Assembly (NCBI RefSeq): GCF_000237925.1
Contig: NC_031495.1
Coordinates: 36,735,511-36,799,510, forward strand
DNA: 64,000 nucleotides
DNA from: Schistosoma mansoni
Lineage: Eukaryota; Platyhelminthes; Trematoda; Strigeidida; Schistosomatidae
Direction of reading: 5' to 3'
Of the stretch, positions 35,001-46,505 are shown in pieces. The position numbers were made by a program, and so were the translations under genes. Each line of letters starts with the position of its first letter. The first letter of the stretch is position 1. The notes under the pieces are model-generated. The model was not told the DNA's origin, did no database searches, and saw only the letters and a list, made by a program, of their open reading frames with translations.

Positions 35001-38000
35001 GACAGTTCTACTGTATGGGACGGAGACCTGGAGAACTACGAAAGCCATTATCCAGAAGATACAAGTGTTTATCAACAGCTGTCTACGCAAGATACTTCGG
35101 ATCCGATGGCCAGACACTATCAGCAACAAGTTACTGTGGGAGACGACAAACCAGATTCCAGCAGAGGAAGAAATCAGGAAGAAGCGCTGGAAGTGGATTG
35201 GGCACACTTTGAGGAAATCACCTAATTGTGTCACAAGACGAGCCCTCACATGGAATCCTGAAGGTCAAAGGAGAAGAGGAAGACCAAAGAACACATTACG
35301 CCGAGAAATAGAGACAGACATGAGAAGAATGAACAAGAACTGGATAAAACTAGAAAAGAAGGCCCAGGACAGAGTGGGTTGGAGAAAGCTGGTCGTCGGC
35401 CTATGCTCCATTGGGAGTAACAGGCGTAAGTAAGTAAGTAAAGTAATCATCTACTCTTCACTGATACTTTGAAATTTCCATCAACCACTTTAGTTTGAGT
35501 TTCAGGGTAATATCAACATATACATACTTTTAGATCAGGGTTAGAGGATAAATGCATCCGTATATTCTATTCGATACTGTACTGTTACTTGATATAGAAT
35601 ACTGTGATATAAAAAACGTTTTATATTTTGTTAATTAAAACACATCGAACAGTTCGTTTTGGCAAAATACAACCGAACGCTTAATCTGATAAAATAGTAA
35701 CTGAACAAACGTAGTCACATAAAGCAGCTTTTTGTCCGAATGTAGTCACCAATCTTGATTCCTTTGATATGTGATTGTAACGAATAATAAACATAAATGT
35801 TGCATGCTTGTTCTGTTACTTAATGATTTAAACTAACTACTTAACAACCTTTGTTTTATGCTCTACAATTCCTTTTAAGTTTGAATACAGAACTTGACAT
35901 TTATGCGATAGTTATTGCAACATTTTGTTATAATGAGCTTATAACTTCACTTTCAGTTTATTGACAATTATAACTTGGCTGCATAATATATCGCATAGAT
36001 TACTTACTTTAGGTAAAAATAATGTACTTAAGTTCTTATGTTCTCCAAATCACGTCCTACGTTAACATTGTCAAAACAAATCGAAACGTGGAAGAAATAT
36101 GCTATCATTTAATTTATCACAGCTAGTTACATTTCATTTTTATGGACTCTATATGAGTAGTATGTGACTATTGAAGTTACAGACTATGCAATGGACATAC
36201 TGGTACAAGCCAGATGTATAAATTATTCGGATAAATAATATATATTTTGAGTAAATTTTCCAAAACTGAATATGGTCATCATAGATATTCTGTCAATCAT
36301 AATTGAATTCACCATATAGTTTCTGACTACTGAAGATTCGTCGACTACTAAATTTCATTGAACAGATAAACTTTGAACTGTCATATTTTGTCATTTCATT
36401 TTATTGTATCGTTTCAAAAAAAAATCACAATCTTTTTAAAGTTCATGATTTTAACTTGAAACATTATTATTATGTCATAATCTATCGTTTAGAATCATCA
36501 AATTACTATATCAAAGATTATTTTGAGGGCATCCTCACCTTCAATTTAATGCTAAATAATTATCAAAACAAGTAACTTAGTGTAAGCGATAACACTACCC
36601 ATAGTTTATTGGTTTTATATTATTAATATACTTGATCACTTCTAAAACTATTCAATCCTGGAGCTACTTGGGCCAATAAAAATTAATCAAGTAATCCCCA
36701 ATAATACGCTTATCTAATGAATTTGTTCATAGAGGTAGGATTGTCTTTGGAATTCAGAGATGTGTATGCAATTATATACCATTTAAATTACTTGTGATGA
36801 GTAATGTATAGATACATATGAACAAAATTTTTTCTTAAGAACGACCTTATTGCTATTAATTTATAAACAGTTTTTAAAGTTTAGTATAATGACACTTTGA
36901 TGCATAAAGTATTTACGTGAACTACATACTAAAATAATAATTTTAAAATTATTATCTTGTTTTATTACTCATAATTTTGGCAACTTGTATCATGTCACAA
37001 AGCTCTGTAGATACGTACTTATCGGGGATGATGCCGGATGAGTGATTAAGTAAAGATTATTATGAATTTCATGCCCCTAATTTCTTATGGAATCCTTATG
37101 TATTTCTAATGATAGGCGTTTAGCAAGAACCTAATAGATTTCGTAACTCATGGTTTCAATCATTGAAAACATGAGACATTGATGTTATTGGTATTGTAGT
37201 GTACAAAACACTAGTTGGGGACAATCGAATGTATTTAAGCACAAATGACAAACTATTTTACTAAGATCTGATAACCATTCAGTGAATCGTTTATTTGCAA
37301 AATAACAATCAATGGTCTCAATTTTCACTGTTCCTTCTGTAAATATCAGTTCATCTTCCCTAATTTCATTGTTAATGCATTTTCCTACCAATTGCGCTTC
37401 ATTTCAGTTCTTTCCTTATCGGTCTTCTGTCTGATCATCACCATATACTACTTATGAGGATATAAGTAGAACACAGCACAGTATTCTGAAGAGTAGTTCA
37501 AGTAGAATATGCGTAATATTGAATTCGAATTCAATAGCCTGATGGTATCTTAGACACTGTTAGATCTAAATAACCTGAAATCAATTCTGTGTAAAGCGAT
37601 AGATACACTACAGAGGAGTTTTAATTTATGACAAAATGGTCGTCTAGTGCTTTCTAGTTTTCAATGATTATTTAACCAAAATCACTCTGTTATAATAAAA
37701 AGATTTTGTTAGTTTTAGACTTTGAATAGGTAAGTAAACTATGATTATTTGCACACTGACACGTGCTACATATGAGTAACTTTCATCTAATTTAAAAAAT
37801 AATAATAATATAAACATCTATAATTCTGTTCTATATTTCTCATATCTACATATACATCGGGTTGTTGTGTAAAAATTTATTTATTTATTAATTTGTAGAC
37901 AATGTAAGTTCATTATTTAATTTTACCAGATATATAGGTCATTATTATCATTATAAATTTAATAATAAATAAATGAACAAACTTATACTTGGTTATCGAT

Positions 38001-41000
38001 TTTAATTACTCTAGGTTATATTAAATGAAGACTGAAATACCTAAACACTACAAATAATTAATAAACAAATATATAAATATAAAATCTTACAAAACTATGA
38101 ATTGATTACATTCATTACATTTCAAGTTAGCATATAAAGGGATAATAAAAAAACAATGAATTGAAGCTAGAATGTGCACCAGTTAATAAAAATAATACAG
38201 TATAGTGAAATATTCCCTCTAAAATAATATAAGCTGAAAGAGGATGAGGCTATTGTAATAGAATACTTTTGAACTGTATTATAAATCAATCCTAATCAGA
38301 TATCTATCTACATTATTTTGATCATCCACTCTTGTTCTCAACCAAACCATTACCTGATATATATACCTGTAATGAAAATGGTTTAAGTTGATGGTAGAAA
38401 TGTTGTTGTATTATCTTCAATGGTTTCTCAGTAAACTGCAGTCAGGGGTGGATCTCTTACTGATAACAATATGAATCAAGTCTGTGAGGTAGAGCTTAAT
38501 GAATAAAGCCTTAGACCTAACCTAATATCTGTAAATAAGATCAAATTATGATGGAGAATAATAAAGATGTGTACTAAATGCTTATCGATTAGGAACTACT
38601 GTATGCCATCGAGTATAATGCAAGATAAAATTGAAATGAGTTCATAATCTTCAGTAGTACTTGCTATACTTACATAGCTTCTATTTTTGTAGCATATTTA
38701 ATAGAGTTCTGGAAAATATATAGCCATTTTGAAAAAAACTATCGAATAGCTATAAATCATTGTTTTACCACTTATGAATTGATATGGTAGTTATGAAAAT
38801 TGAGCCAACATAATTTTACTATGATAATCAACTATACTAGTAATCTTTAAAAAATTGAGATAACCATATTTTCAGCAAGATAATAATAACTACCGTCCAT
38901 GCGAATAATTGAAGTTTACCAACTAGATTGAAAATTCAATATATTTTAAGTTTATGACTGAACTAATTAGAGCTATACCCATAATTGTTCAGCATGCGTA
39001 TCTTGTAATTACCTATAAATTTTCGTAGAATATATCACGTAAATTTTGTCCTCGTATTCTGAAAGTTATTCAATTTTGTCAAAGTCACGTCTTATGGTTT
39101 CAGTATTATGATTTTCAATGTTTCATCTATTATTATACCTTTTTTTTAACATTATGCAGATTTAGTTGATGCTTTGTCGTGAATTATTTCAGTGCAATAG
39201 CCTGAATTAAGAAAACAACATTCTTAATAGATTTAATATTGAGTGTTATATTTCTTTTGACCTCTTTAATTTCACCGGTTAAATTAAAACCATTTCACTA
39301 ATTTGTTTGTAATCTAAATATTTAATCATGCTCCTTCCGCAATTACAAATTTGTTTAATAATAGTAATAATGAGATGGTGGAGAAGATTTGTAGCTCAGG
39401 TGGATGATTTTGATGGAGTTTTGTTCTCTGAGCTGGATGGTTTGGTCGTGGAGCTTTCATCGTCCTTCTGAACGACATCATCAGCACTTCTACCCGAAGT
39501 TTGTGTTGATGATGTCGTTCAGAAGGACGATGAAAGCTCCAAACCATCCAGCTCAGAGAACAAAACTACATCGAAATAGTAATAATAATAGCAATAGCTT
39601 TTAATTAAGAAATACATTGTCAATTTGGTAAAAAAAGGTTTCAGTAACGTTTCCAAAGACGCTTTACTAAACGATTCAGCTACCTATATCAAAAACAATA
39701 TTAGCTTTTGTAAGTAGTTGATAAATGATAGTTATTTTTTATGTTTTATTGACTAGTTGGTCAATATTTCTGTAGAATTAATTCTCAAAAAAATACATGA
39801 AGTAGATAGATAGTCATAGGATTAATTATCATGCTTTCCGGTTAAACCAGTTTTTTTTATCTAAATAAACTTTCAAATTTAAACAACTTTTCGACTCTAA
39901 AGTTTCTTCATGGAAAAAAAGTTATTGTTCAAGAACATTGGTTATATGTAAAACGATATTTCTTAATGACTTAAAAGATGTTTCAGCATAATCAAATCAT
40001 ATTAAATCCTTAAAGAAGTTTGATAGGCATTTAAAACCAACATTTTATACATTCTGAGTATTGTAATCAATACTGTCAGTACCATTCCGATAACAACTGT
40101 TACACTAACTCTAGATGTAGACCTCATTAGTTATTCTCATCGTTGTTACCAAATAAAGTAATGTTGTACTTTAATTATATGATCTAATTTGTCTGATAAC
40201 TCTGTAGATTAAGGTTTCCACATTAAGGTAGATAAACATCACGTAAGACGTCATCTGAATTGTTTCTAATCATGTTGCATTTAAATTTACTTTGTAAAAG
40301 ATGATTGAGTTTCTTCGTCACCAGTATATCTTTTTTCCTGAAATTCAGGCATGAATTTCTTCAATTTTAAGTTAATTTTAATAAGAGACTAAAATCAGCT
40401 TGCGAACCATTGGAAACTAGGCAATACTACTTAGTTTTTCGTTTTAGGATGAAGATTGTCAATTATACTTATCCGCAAATTTACACAGTATTGTACTCAG
40501 CAACATTAGATTTAGCGGTAAAACAGGAATAAACTGTCGTCTACGAAACCGACTTGTACCTATGATGTTTGTTTAGTGAATTGTTAATCAATAAGTTACA
40601 GGCTTATTAATATATATTATCAATTTTTAGTTTGTGACCATTCACTATAGTTTTGATATCCTTTATCCTGCTAATTGACTAGTGTTTAATAGGATTTTCT
40701 CATACTAGTATTTGAATGCTATCATAAATATAATATTCAATATTTTAACTCACTTTGTATTGGCCATTTGAATGTTCCCATTGATGTTTAGGACTGTATA
40801 TGTTCATCCTGTGCGGATCACCTCGATATTGCCTTAAGTCACTAGCATTTCAAGCAGAGATGGATGGTGGCTGACGAGTCCTAAGTGAGACGAAACGCGT
40901 GTCCTGGATTCCACTGCTAGCCACCATCCTCTCGCTACTTATAACTCAATATTTTGATACCGAATCATCCTTTTTTTTACCAAGAAACATTTATTACACA

Positions 41001-41959
41001 TAATCTTTGATATTTTTTGCTACAAAAGGGCTTTATTTTGGAACTGCGTTTCAATGAGTTAGTCAAATAAGTTGTATAACATCGTAATATCTCATTTTTA
41101 TTATGTTAACAAAGAAACAAGTCAATAAGCAATAATTCATTATAAACTTACTAAAAGACAAAAGGAGATCACGATAAAATGGTGCTTTAAAATTAATTTC
41201 CAATGTTGTTAACCATGGTGTAATTCCTGGAAATTTTTCGGAGAATTGATTAGCTTCCGTTAAGAAATTAATAAAAGCACCAATACCAAATATTCCATGT
41301 GGATGATAACCAACTAAATAATTATTACTTGGAGGGAATAATTCTTTTATACATGCTAAATTATTCTCATATTTAGGATAATCTTCTTTATTTCTAATTG
41401 TTTGAGTACATATTTTATCATTTGAATTTTGATCTTCTTCTTCATTATTATTATCACAACTTTGATCAGCCATAATACTGGATTCGGTCACTTCAGTTGC
41501 ATGTTCATTATCTTTATTATTATTATATAATTCACTGATAACAAGTTTAATTGGAAAATAATGTGCTATATATTTCCATATTATTAAATTTCTAATAAAA
41601 TATTTTGGATGACTACCTTTTTCTTCAGAACCTTTATCAATATTCCAATAGATCCAATAGATAGTAATCATTAATAATATTGTTATAAATTGTCGAAATA
41701 AATCAAATAATTGTTCATTATATATAAATTCCATAGGATTATAAATAATATTATGATTATTCATAATTAATTGATTAGTAATTATATAAAATAATTTAAT
41801 AAATTTAATAATTAAATATATCCATAGTAACCAACATGTTGTTGCACCAAATAAAAACATTACAATAAATGATGTAACACTTAAGATTTGAAACATTATT
41901 TGTTTTAATTGAATAAGATCAGAGAAATTTGAAAATAGTTTTATAATACATTTATACAT
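28933..41959 (-). CDS. DGAT2: Diacylglycerol O-acyltransferase 2-like enzyme, complete
   Basis: DGAT2/MOGAT-family membrane enzyme of the ER that acylates a glyceride to make triacylglycerol (or diacylglycerol). Exons, in gene order: 41959-41152, 31084-30901, 30336-30158, 29081-28933; phases 1, 2, 1; 439 residues in all (human DGAT2 388). Residues 20-62 and 88-107 are hydrophobic membrane segments. HPxYF..N, YFPIKLV and the catalytic HPHG (219-222) are in exon 1, then [22 protein letters not shown]. Exon 2 has [11 protein letters not shown] and [13 protein letters not shown]. Exon 3 has [18 protein letters not shown]. Exon 4 has [18 protein letters not shown] and ends LMFV. Between YFPIKLV and [11 protein letters not shown] lies an insert of about 65 residues, rich in Asn and Glu, absent in human DGAT2. 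Intron 1 is about 10 kb and contains a whole RTE LINE in the opposite orientation. DGAT2 and MOGAT cannot be told apart with certainty here. Confidence 0.92.
29215..29344 (+). mobile_element. Leader-only copy of the RTE LINE, with target duplication
   Basis: 130 bp matching only the 5' leader of the RTE element at 32239-32370 (CCACCTGTAGCTCCTC to GCTAACCAGAAAA), with none of its coding region or TAAG tail. Flanked by 13-bp direct repeats, AGGTTGCTTATCT at 29202-29214 and AGGTTGCTGATCT at 29345-29357, 12 of 13 identical. It lies in DGAT2 intron 3, antisense to the gene. Confidence 0.82.
30158..30336 (-). CDS. DGAT2: DGAT2-like exon 3
   Basis: Acceptor TTCGTTTAG, donor GTAAGT, 179 nt. Encodes [20 protein letters not shown] and then [17 protein letters not shown], matching the human run LVPIYSFGENEVYKQV and HGRGLFSSDTWGLVPYSKPI in order. 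Confidence 0.9.
30901..31084 (-). CDS. DGAT2: DGAT2-like exon 2
   Basis: Acceptor TTATTATTCAG, donor GTAAGT, 184 nt. Encodes [48 protein letters not shown] and FKLALMTG. Human DGAT2 has VGGAAESL and RNRKGFVKLALRHG here. Confidence 0.9.
32030..32110. repeat. Single arm of the foldback repeat seen at 39.4 kb
   Basis: The sequence from GGAGTTTTGTTCCCTG through CTTCTGAACAAAATCAGCAC resembles the left arm of the inverted repeat at 39416-39570, at lower identity. Family unknown. Confidence 0.5.
32239..35445 (+). mobile_element. Full-length RTE-clade (SR2-like) LINE, 3207 bp
   Basis: Structured leader of 177 bp, one 1005-codon frame, and a TAAG-type tail that begins within the stop codon. Flanked by perfect 13-bp direct repeats ATCATCTACTCTT at 32226-32238 and 35446-35458. 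Size, the single endonuclease-RT frame and the very short 3' end are typical of RTE elements. The open frame and perfect duplication mark a recent insertion. It lies in intron 1 of the minus-strand DGAT2-like gene, antisense to it. Confidence 0.93.
32416..35433 (+). CDS. RTE endonuclease-reverse transcriptase polyprotein
   Basis: 1005 residues, no interruption. An apurinic-type (EEP) endonuclease covers about residues 25-275: GTWNVRTM at 29-36, ISETHWKQ near 60, GDFNAKVG from 171 and [11 protein letters not shown] from 266. A lysine/arginine-rich linker with coiled-coil character follows. The reverse transcriptase covers about 495-790: [76 protein letters not shown] and the catalytic FADD at 745-748. 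The C-terminal part has the thumb-like [28 protein letters not shown] and [10 protein letters not shown], and a basic [14 protein letters not shown]. All key catalytic residues that I can place are present. The ATG at 32416 is the first in frame after the leader. The stop TAA is built from the TAAG tail repeat. Confidence 0.93.
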   Translation: MTSHDESRVPSEVMRPMHLLTTRATIFIGTWNVRTMWETGRVFQIAAEMRKYNLEVLGISETHWKQVGQQRLSSRELLLYSGHEEENAPHTQGVALMLSRKAQNALIGWESHEPRIIKASFKTKKEDITMNVIQCDVPANNYNEDAKDQFYDRLQLIFEKCPTKDLTILMGDFNAKVGKDNTGYEDVIGRHGLGERNENGERFANLCAFNKLVIGGTIFPHKKIHKATWISPDHTTQNQIDHICINKKFRRTMEDVRTRRGADIASDHHLLVAKMKLKLKKQWTTARTTSQKFNTAFLRDADKLNKFKIALSNRFQAFHDLLNGEGTTMESNWKGIKEAIVSTCQEVLGQKKHHHKEWITVGTLDKIEERRNKKAAINISRTRAEKAKAQAEYTEANKQVKRSIRTDKRKYVDDLAMTAEKAAREENMRQLYDTTKKLAGNYRKPERPVITRELKIITDIEEQRNRWVEHFKELLNRPAPLNPPNVEAAPTDLPIDIGPPTIEEISMAIKQVKSGKAAGPDNIPAEALKANVTATAKILHVLFSKIWDEEHVPTDWKKGLLIKIPKKGELSKCENYRGITLLSIPGKVFNRVLLNRMKDSVDAQLRDQQAGFRKDRSCTDQIATLRIIVEQSIEWNSSLYINFIDYKKAFDSVDRTTLWRLLRHYGVPEKIVNIIRNSYDGLNCQIVHGGQLTESFEVKTGVRQDCLLSPFLFLLVIDWIMKTSTSAGKHGIQWTGRMQLDDLDFADDLALLSQTQQQMQEKTTSVAAASAAVGLNINKGKSKTLRYNTICTNQITLDGEALEDVETFTYLGSIIDEHGGSDADVRARIGKARAAYLQLKNIWNSKQLSTNTKVRIFNTNVKTVLLYGTETWRTTKAIIQKIQVFINSCLRKILRIRWPDTISNKLLWETTNQIPAEEEIRKKRWKWIGHTLRKSPNCVTRRALTWNPEGQRRRGRPKNTLRREIETDMRRMNKNWIKLEKKAQDRVGWRKLVVGLCSIGSNRRK
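35459..39400. other. DGAT2 intron 1, right of the LINE
   Basis: AT-rich intron sequence. A short degenerate SINE B piece lies at about 37600-37690 (GTCGTCTAGTGCTTTC). Near 37440-37460 a CTACTTATGAGGATATAAGTAG palindrome resembles one near 4088-4115. No exon was found. Confidence 0.45.
39416..39570. repeat. Foldback (long inverted repeat)
   Basis: The arms 39416-39486 and 39507-39570 are inverted copies over about 64 bp, interrupted by one 6-nt indel, around a loop of about 20 nt. Each arm contains CTCTGAGCTGGATGG and TCGTCCTTCTGAACGACATC. Open frames on both strands here are a by-product of the symmetry. Confidence 0.8.
40801..40940. repeat. Hammerhead SINE family A, inverted pair
   Basis: The left 70 bp are the reverse complement of the family A tail (GATCACCTCGATATTGCC); the right part is a plus-strand ribozyme core and the tail CCACTGCTAGCCACCATCC. 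The joint creates a 9-bp palindrome GGATGGTGG/CCACCATCC around the ribozyme. Confidence 0.75.
40871..40903 (+). ncRNA. Hammerhead ribozyme core (SINE A)
   Basis: CTGACGA at 40871-40877, stem II GTC/GAC with an 8-nt loop, GAAA at 40892-40895, cleavage triplet GTC at 40901-40903. All catalytic bases are kept. The normal stem I partner ATCCAG is missing because the inverted copy replaced it, so folding as a true hammerhead is uncertain. Confidence 0.5.
41152..41959 (-). CDS. DGAT2: DGAT2-like exon 1 with HPHG
   Basis: 269 codons plus one base, ATG at 41959, donor GTAAGT. Hydrophobic segments, the SHPKYFIRN and [13 protein letters not shown] motifs, the low-complexity insert (about 143-208) and [35 protein letters not shown] motif stands just before the ATG and a similar one precedes the paralogue's ATG at 50304. 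Confidence 0.92.
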
Positions 41960-42378
41960 TGTGAATAATTTTAAAAAAAAAACAGAAAGGAATACAATAT
42001 AGAATCAATATGATATGGAGATAATAATAATAATGATTTGGATGATCCTCTCACTGTGAAATGATCAGAAACAATGAGATTTAATTAATGATACATTTTA
42101 TTTAATGAATAATAATGATGACTGGATAATTGGTTGTAAAATATTTGTGATAGTTCAATTTTTGTTTATATATGTCTTTTTGAATGGTAAAATTTGATTG
42201 GTTAATAAAACAAATGAAAGTGTTTGCGTAGGTGGTAGTTAGAAATAATAATACTGATCATTGATAACAGTAGTGCTGATATCTGTATGTTTTTTTAACT
42301 AAAATAATCTTTAGTTTGTTCTTTGATATAGAATTAGACAGATAATGATTAGAAAGAAATTTGTTTTTGTTATTTTGA

Positions 42379-42897
42379 TAGCCCCCAAATGCCCTGGTAC
42401 GGCCAAGAGTGGGAAGAGTCCGCTCTCCCTCTCGAAATGCTCTCACATGGTCACATGTATACAGCCACTGAAAGGGAAGTCTTACTCACTGCCTTTTCGC
42501 GGCGAACTGGTTGCTTACGAAATTGAAAGGATGAAAAGCGAATGTCCGGAGTTTTAACAGGGTGGGTGGATACGGAGGGTCCACCTAGGGGAGTTGGAAA
42601 ACCCTGATTCCAAACAAATGGTGTACATGGGCTCCAGTATCCTGAGGGAACAAATGGTGTATGAACCTACTGTCGGTCACTGGCTATCATGGGACTGCAT
42701 CTCCTTACGTTGCTCCATTGCCTTGTGGATCAGATCTTTAGGTCAAAGACTCGGGGTGTGGTCCCCTAAGAAAACCACCTACTTCGGTTTGGGCACCCGT
42801 GCAGTATCTCGGCCCTCACACAAATCAAACAAGATTTGTGTGGCGCTTATATATCTGGTGCCTCTTTGTACCAATATTTATGTGTTTAAATAAATAA
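42379..42897 (+). mobile_element. VGHW-family retroposon, near full length
   Basis: It starts at GCCCCCAAATGCCCTGG and ends with TTTAAATAAATAAATAAA. The frame 42594-42893 begins at a TTG (ELENPDSKQ, no ATG), carries EPTVGHWLSWDCISLRC and runs to a stop inside the tail. It lies in the gap between the two DGAT2 genes. Confidence 0.8.
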
Positions 42898-43740
42898 ATA
42901 AAAACAAATAGCACTCTAACCAGGAGACCTAATTGATGGAATTTGAAATTGACAGTTTATCTAATGACAATACTATAGATATTCCGTAATTTTAGTCATT
43001 CTAAGTAAAAAGCTTGTCTTTGTCCATTTCCAAACATTTAAATAATATATTGAAAAGGATTATCATATTAATTCTGATTAAAATGAGCTTTTTAGGTCTC
43101 GTAGTCATGAGTACGCCCTGGGACATATTACTGATCTTTTGTAAAACTCAAAACGTGGATTTATTCTGCTATCTGTAAAACTTTAACAGATTAAAACTAA
43201 GTTATCATTAATGACCTCTATCAAATGCTTTCAACTACTGTCCGATATTTGGTGAAATGATTCTTTAATTTGGAAATTCCTTGTTAATTTCCTCGTTTTT
43301 AATCTGTTGTCAATTTTAATAACCTATTTCACATACACCTAATAAAATGATTCTCTCTCGATATGTTTCTATACTCCACAACATCATTTGAAAAATGATA
43401 TGACCAGAATGTGAGAATGAGATTTTGTGCAGTGAATTCTGAATCAAGGGAGGGAGGATATGACGATTACCACTAAGTCCCTAGAGAGTTGACCGAATTC
43501 AGTAAATGACTTACATAATGTTGATGACAGAAAACTTCTGTTAATTCATAAATACAGCAATGTGAAAACATTCATGAACATAAGCATATTTTTACTTACT
43601 AAAAATCATTGTAGTATACTGTAGCACAAAAAGAACAAATGAAATAGCAATTATGATGTTGAGTAAAGAAATTAATCGACAATTAAATAACTCATATAGG
43701 ATCATTTTACTTAAACTAAAAACTTGAACTGTCACGTGTT

Positions 43741-46505
43741 ACTTACTTACGCCTGTTACTCCACGTGGAGGAGTAAATGCCACACACCAGCATTCTCCAT
43801 CCAACACTGCCATGTGCAATCCTTTCCAGTTGTTATTCATCTTTTTCATATCTGCTTCTATTTCCCGGCGTAATGTGTTCTTTGGCTTTCCTCTTTTGCA
43901 TTTCGCTTCAGGATTTCAAGTTAGGGATCGCCTCGTGATGCAGTTTGGTGATTTCCTCAATGTATGTCCTATCCACTTTCAACGTCTTTTCCTAATTTCC
44001 TCTTCAGCTGGAATCTGGTTTGTCCTCTCCCATAAAACGCTGTTGCTGATAGTATCCAGCCAGTGAATGTTAAATATTTTGCGTAGACATCTATTTATAA
44101 ATACTTGTACACTTTTGATGATGGTTGTAGTAGTTCTCCACATTTTAGCTCCGTAGAGTAGGACTGACTATTTTGACGTTCGTATTGAAGATTCTCACTT
44201 TCAAATTAGTTGACAGTTGTTTTAAGTTCCTTATGTTCTTCAACTGTAGAAATTCTGTCCTTGCTTTGCCAACCCTCGCCTTTACATCTGCATCCGATCC
44301 TCCTTGTTCATCAACGATCCTTCCTAGGTACGTGAATGTTTCCACCTCTTCCAGAGTTTCTCCATTAAGTGTGGTTGGGTTGGTATTCTCCGTGTTGTGT
44401 TTGAGAATCTTGTTTTTTCTTTTGTGTATGTTGAGGCCTACTACTGTAGAGGCTGCTGCTACATTTGTTGTCTTCATATGTATTTGTTCGTGTGTATGAG
44501 AAAGGTTGTCTAGGTCATCTGCGAAGTCCAAATCGTCTAATTGATTATGAGATGTCCATTGTATTCCGTGCTTCCCCTCAGACGTCAAGGCCTTCATAAT
44601 CCAGTCACTCACCAGAAGAAAGAGGAAGGGGGAGAGTAGATAGTCTTGTCTGACTCCGGTCCTTACTGGAAATACATCTGTCAACTGTCCTCCATGCACC
44701 ATCTTGCACTGTAGTCCGTCGTATGAACTCTGGATAATGTTGACAATCTTCTCAGGAACTCCATAGTGACGAAGAACTTTCCATAAGGTTTTCCGGTCCA
44801 CACTGTTAAACGCCTTTCCATAGTCAATGAAGTTGATGTATTGTGACGAATTCCATTCAATTGATTGTTCCACGATTATCCGTAGTGTCGCAATCTGGTC
44901 TGTGCACGACCGATCCTTACGGAATCCAGCCTGTTGATCTCGAAGTTGGGCATCTACTGAATCTTTCGTCCGCTTCACCAACACTGTTGAAAAACTTTCC
45001 TGGTACCGATAGTAGTGTGATGCCTCTGTTGTTCTTCTTTCTTCGGTATCTTGATGAGGTATCCTTCTTTCCAGTCCATCAGCATTTGTTTTTCCTCCAA
45101 AATCTACCTGAATAGAAAATGGGACATGTTTGCACATGTTTGTGTGTCTGACTTCAGTGCTTCGGCTGGTATACTGTCAGGTCCTGCTGCTTTCTCATTT
45201 TTGATTTGTCTGATGATCATCCTGATTTCTTCCGTCGTTGGTGGAGTGACATCTATAGGAAGGTCTGTGTTTGCTGCTTCAATATCCGGTGGGTTCTGTA
45301 GAGCTGGTCTATTCAAGAGTTTCTCAAAGTGTTCCACCCATCTGTTCCTATGTTCTTGAATTTCAATGATTGGTTTTCCATTTTTACTCTTGACTGGTCT
45401 CCCTGGCCCACTATATTTCCTTACAAGTTTCTTCGTTGTGTCATATAGTTGTTTCATATTTCATTCTCTTACAGCTTTTTCCACTGTCTTTGTTAGCTCT
45501 TCCACGTATTTCTGTTTGTTGGCTTTAATGCTCTTCTTTACTTGTTTGTTTGCCTCAATGTATTCGACCTGTGCCTTGACTTTCTCTGTTTTTCTTCAAA
45601 TGTTATTGGTTGCTGTTATTTTTCTTTCCTGAATCTTGTCTATGGTTTTCATAGAGATCCATTCCTTATGATGAGTCTTCTCGCGATCCGGAACCTCTTG
45701 ACACGTTAAAGTTAATACTTCTTTGATCCCTTTCCATCTGTCCTCCATAGCAGTTTCTTCTTCTTTCGGTAGATCTTGTAGGGCTTGGAACCTGTTGTTG
45801 AGAGTTGAGCTTGTCAGTATCTCGAAAGAAGGCTGTATTGAACCATTGTGATGCTGTTTGTCCAGTTGTCCAATGCTTCTTTAGTTTTAGTTTCATCTTG
45901 GCCACAACCAGGTGGTGATCTGAATATATGTCGACTTCTCTATTGATTCTCACGTCTTCCACTGACCTTTAGAATTTTTTGTAGTGTAGTGTGATCCGAT
46001 GAGATCCATGTATTTTTGTGTATGCATTTGTGTGGGAGTATTGTTCCACCTATAAACATTTTATTGAATGCACATGGATTAGGAAATCTGTCACCATTAT
46101 CGTTCGTTTCCGTCAATCAGTCCATGTCGTCCCACGATATCTTCATAACCGGGTTTCGCTGATTCCGAACACTGCTAATTAATATCTCCTCATTTCCATT
46201 GCTATTTAACTGGTCTTCCCGGTCTCCGACATTGTCCGGACAGTCCATGTACGTATGTTAATTGTCTCTCTGGAAGGGGCATCAGCCTCGTGAATTCCGA
46301 AGGCTTTCATCCTGAGGCGTCATAATTCTTCCTTTAACTCCCAGGACAGGATTTAAATGGCTTGAATTATTTTTTCTGGTCAACGTTCTTTTTAGCGGGT
46401 TATTTTTCTACGGGTTGGGGTCGCTAACCCCATACCCAACTCTCCTCCTGTACCCGGGCTTGGGACCGGCAGTAACTCTAGAAGAGCTACAGGCGGAGTT
46501 ACTAG
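43741..46505 (-). mobile_element. Diverged, near full-length RTE LINE copy
   Basis: On the minus strand: leader at about 46505-46390 (AACTCCGCCTGTAGCTC to CGGGTTGGGG), endonuclease end with [17 protein letters not shown] near 45900, then RT with [49 protein letters not shown] and LDFADDLDNLSH (frame 45137-44145), then the 3' end with the TAAG-type tail at 43741. The frame is broken by several shifts and stops, and it is about 440 bp shorter than the whole copy. Clearly older than the 32-kb copy; no target duplication was recognised. Confidence 0.88.

Noticed and set aside
34449-35249. Long open frames on the minus strand within the RTE LINE
   Set aside because: They are antisense shadows of the 1005-codon frame; no domain is recognisable.
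39326-39604. Similar frames on both strands ([11 protein letters not shown])
   Set aside because: Both arise from the symmetry of the foldback repeat, not from a protein gene.
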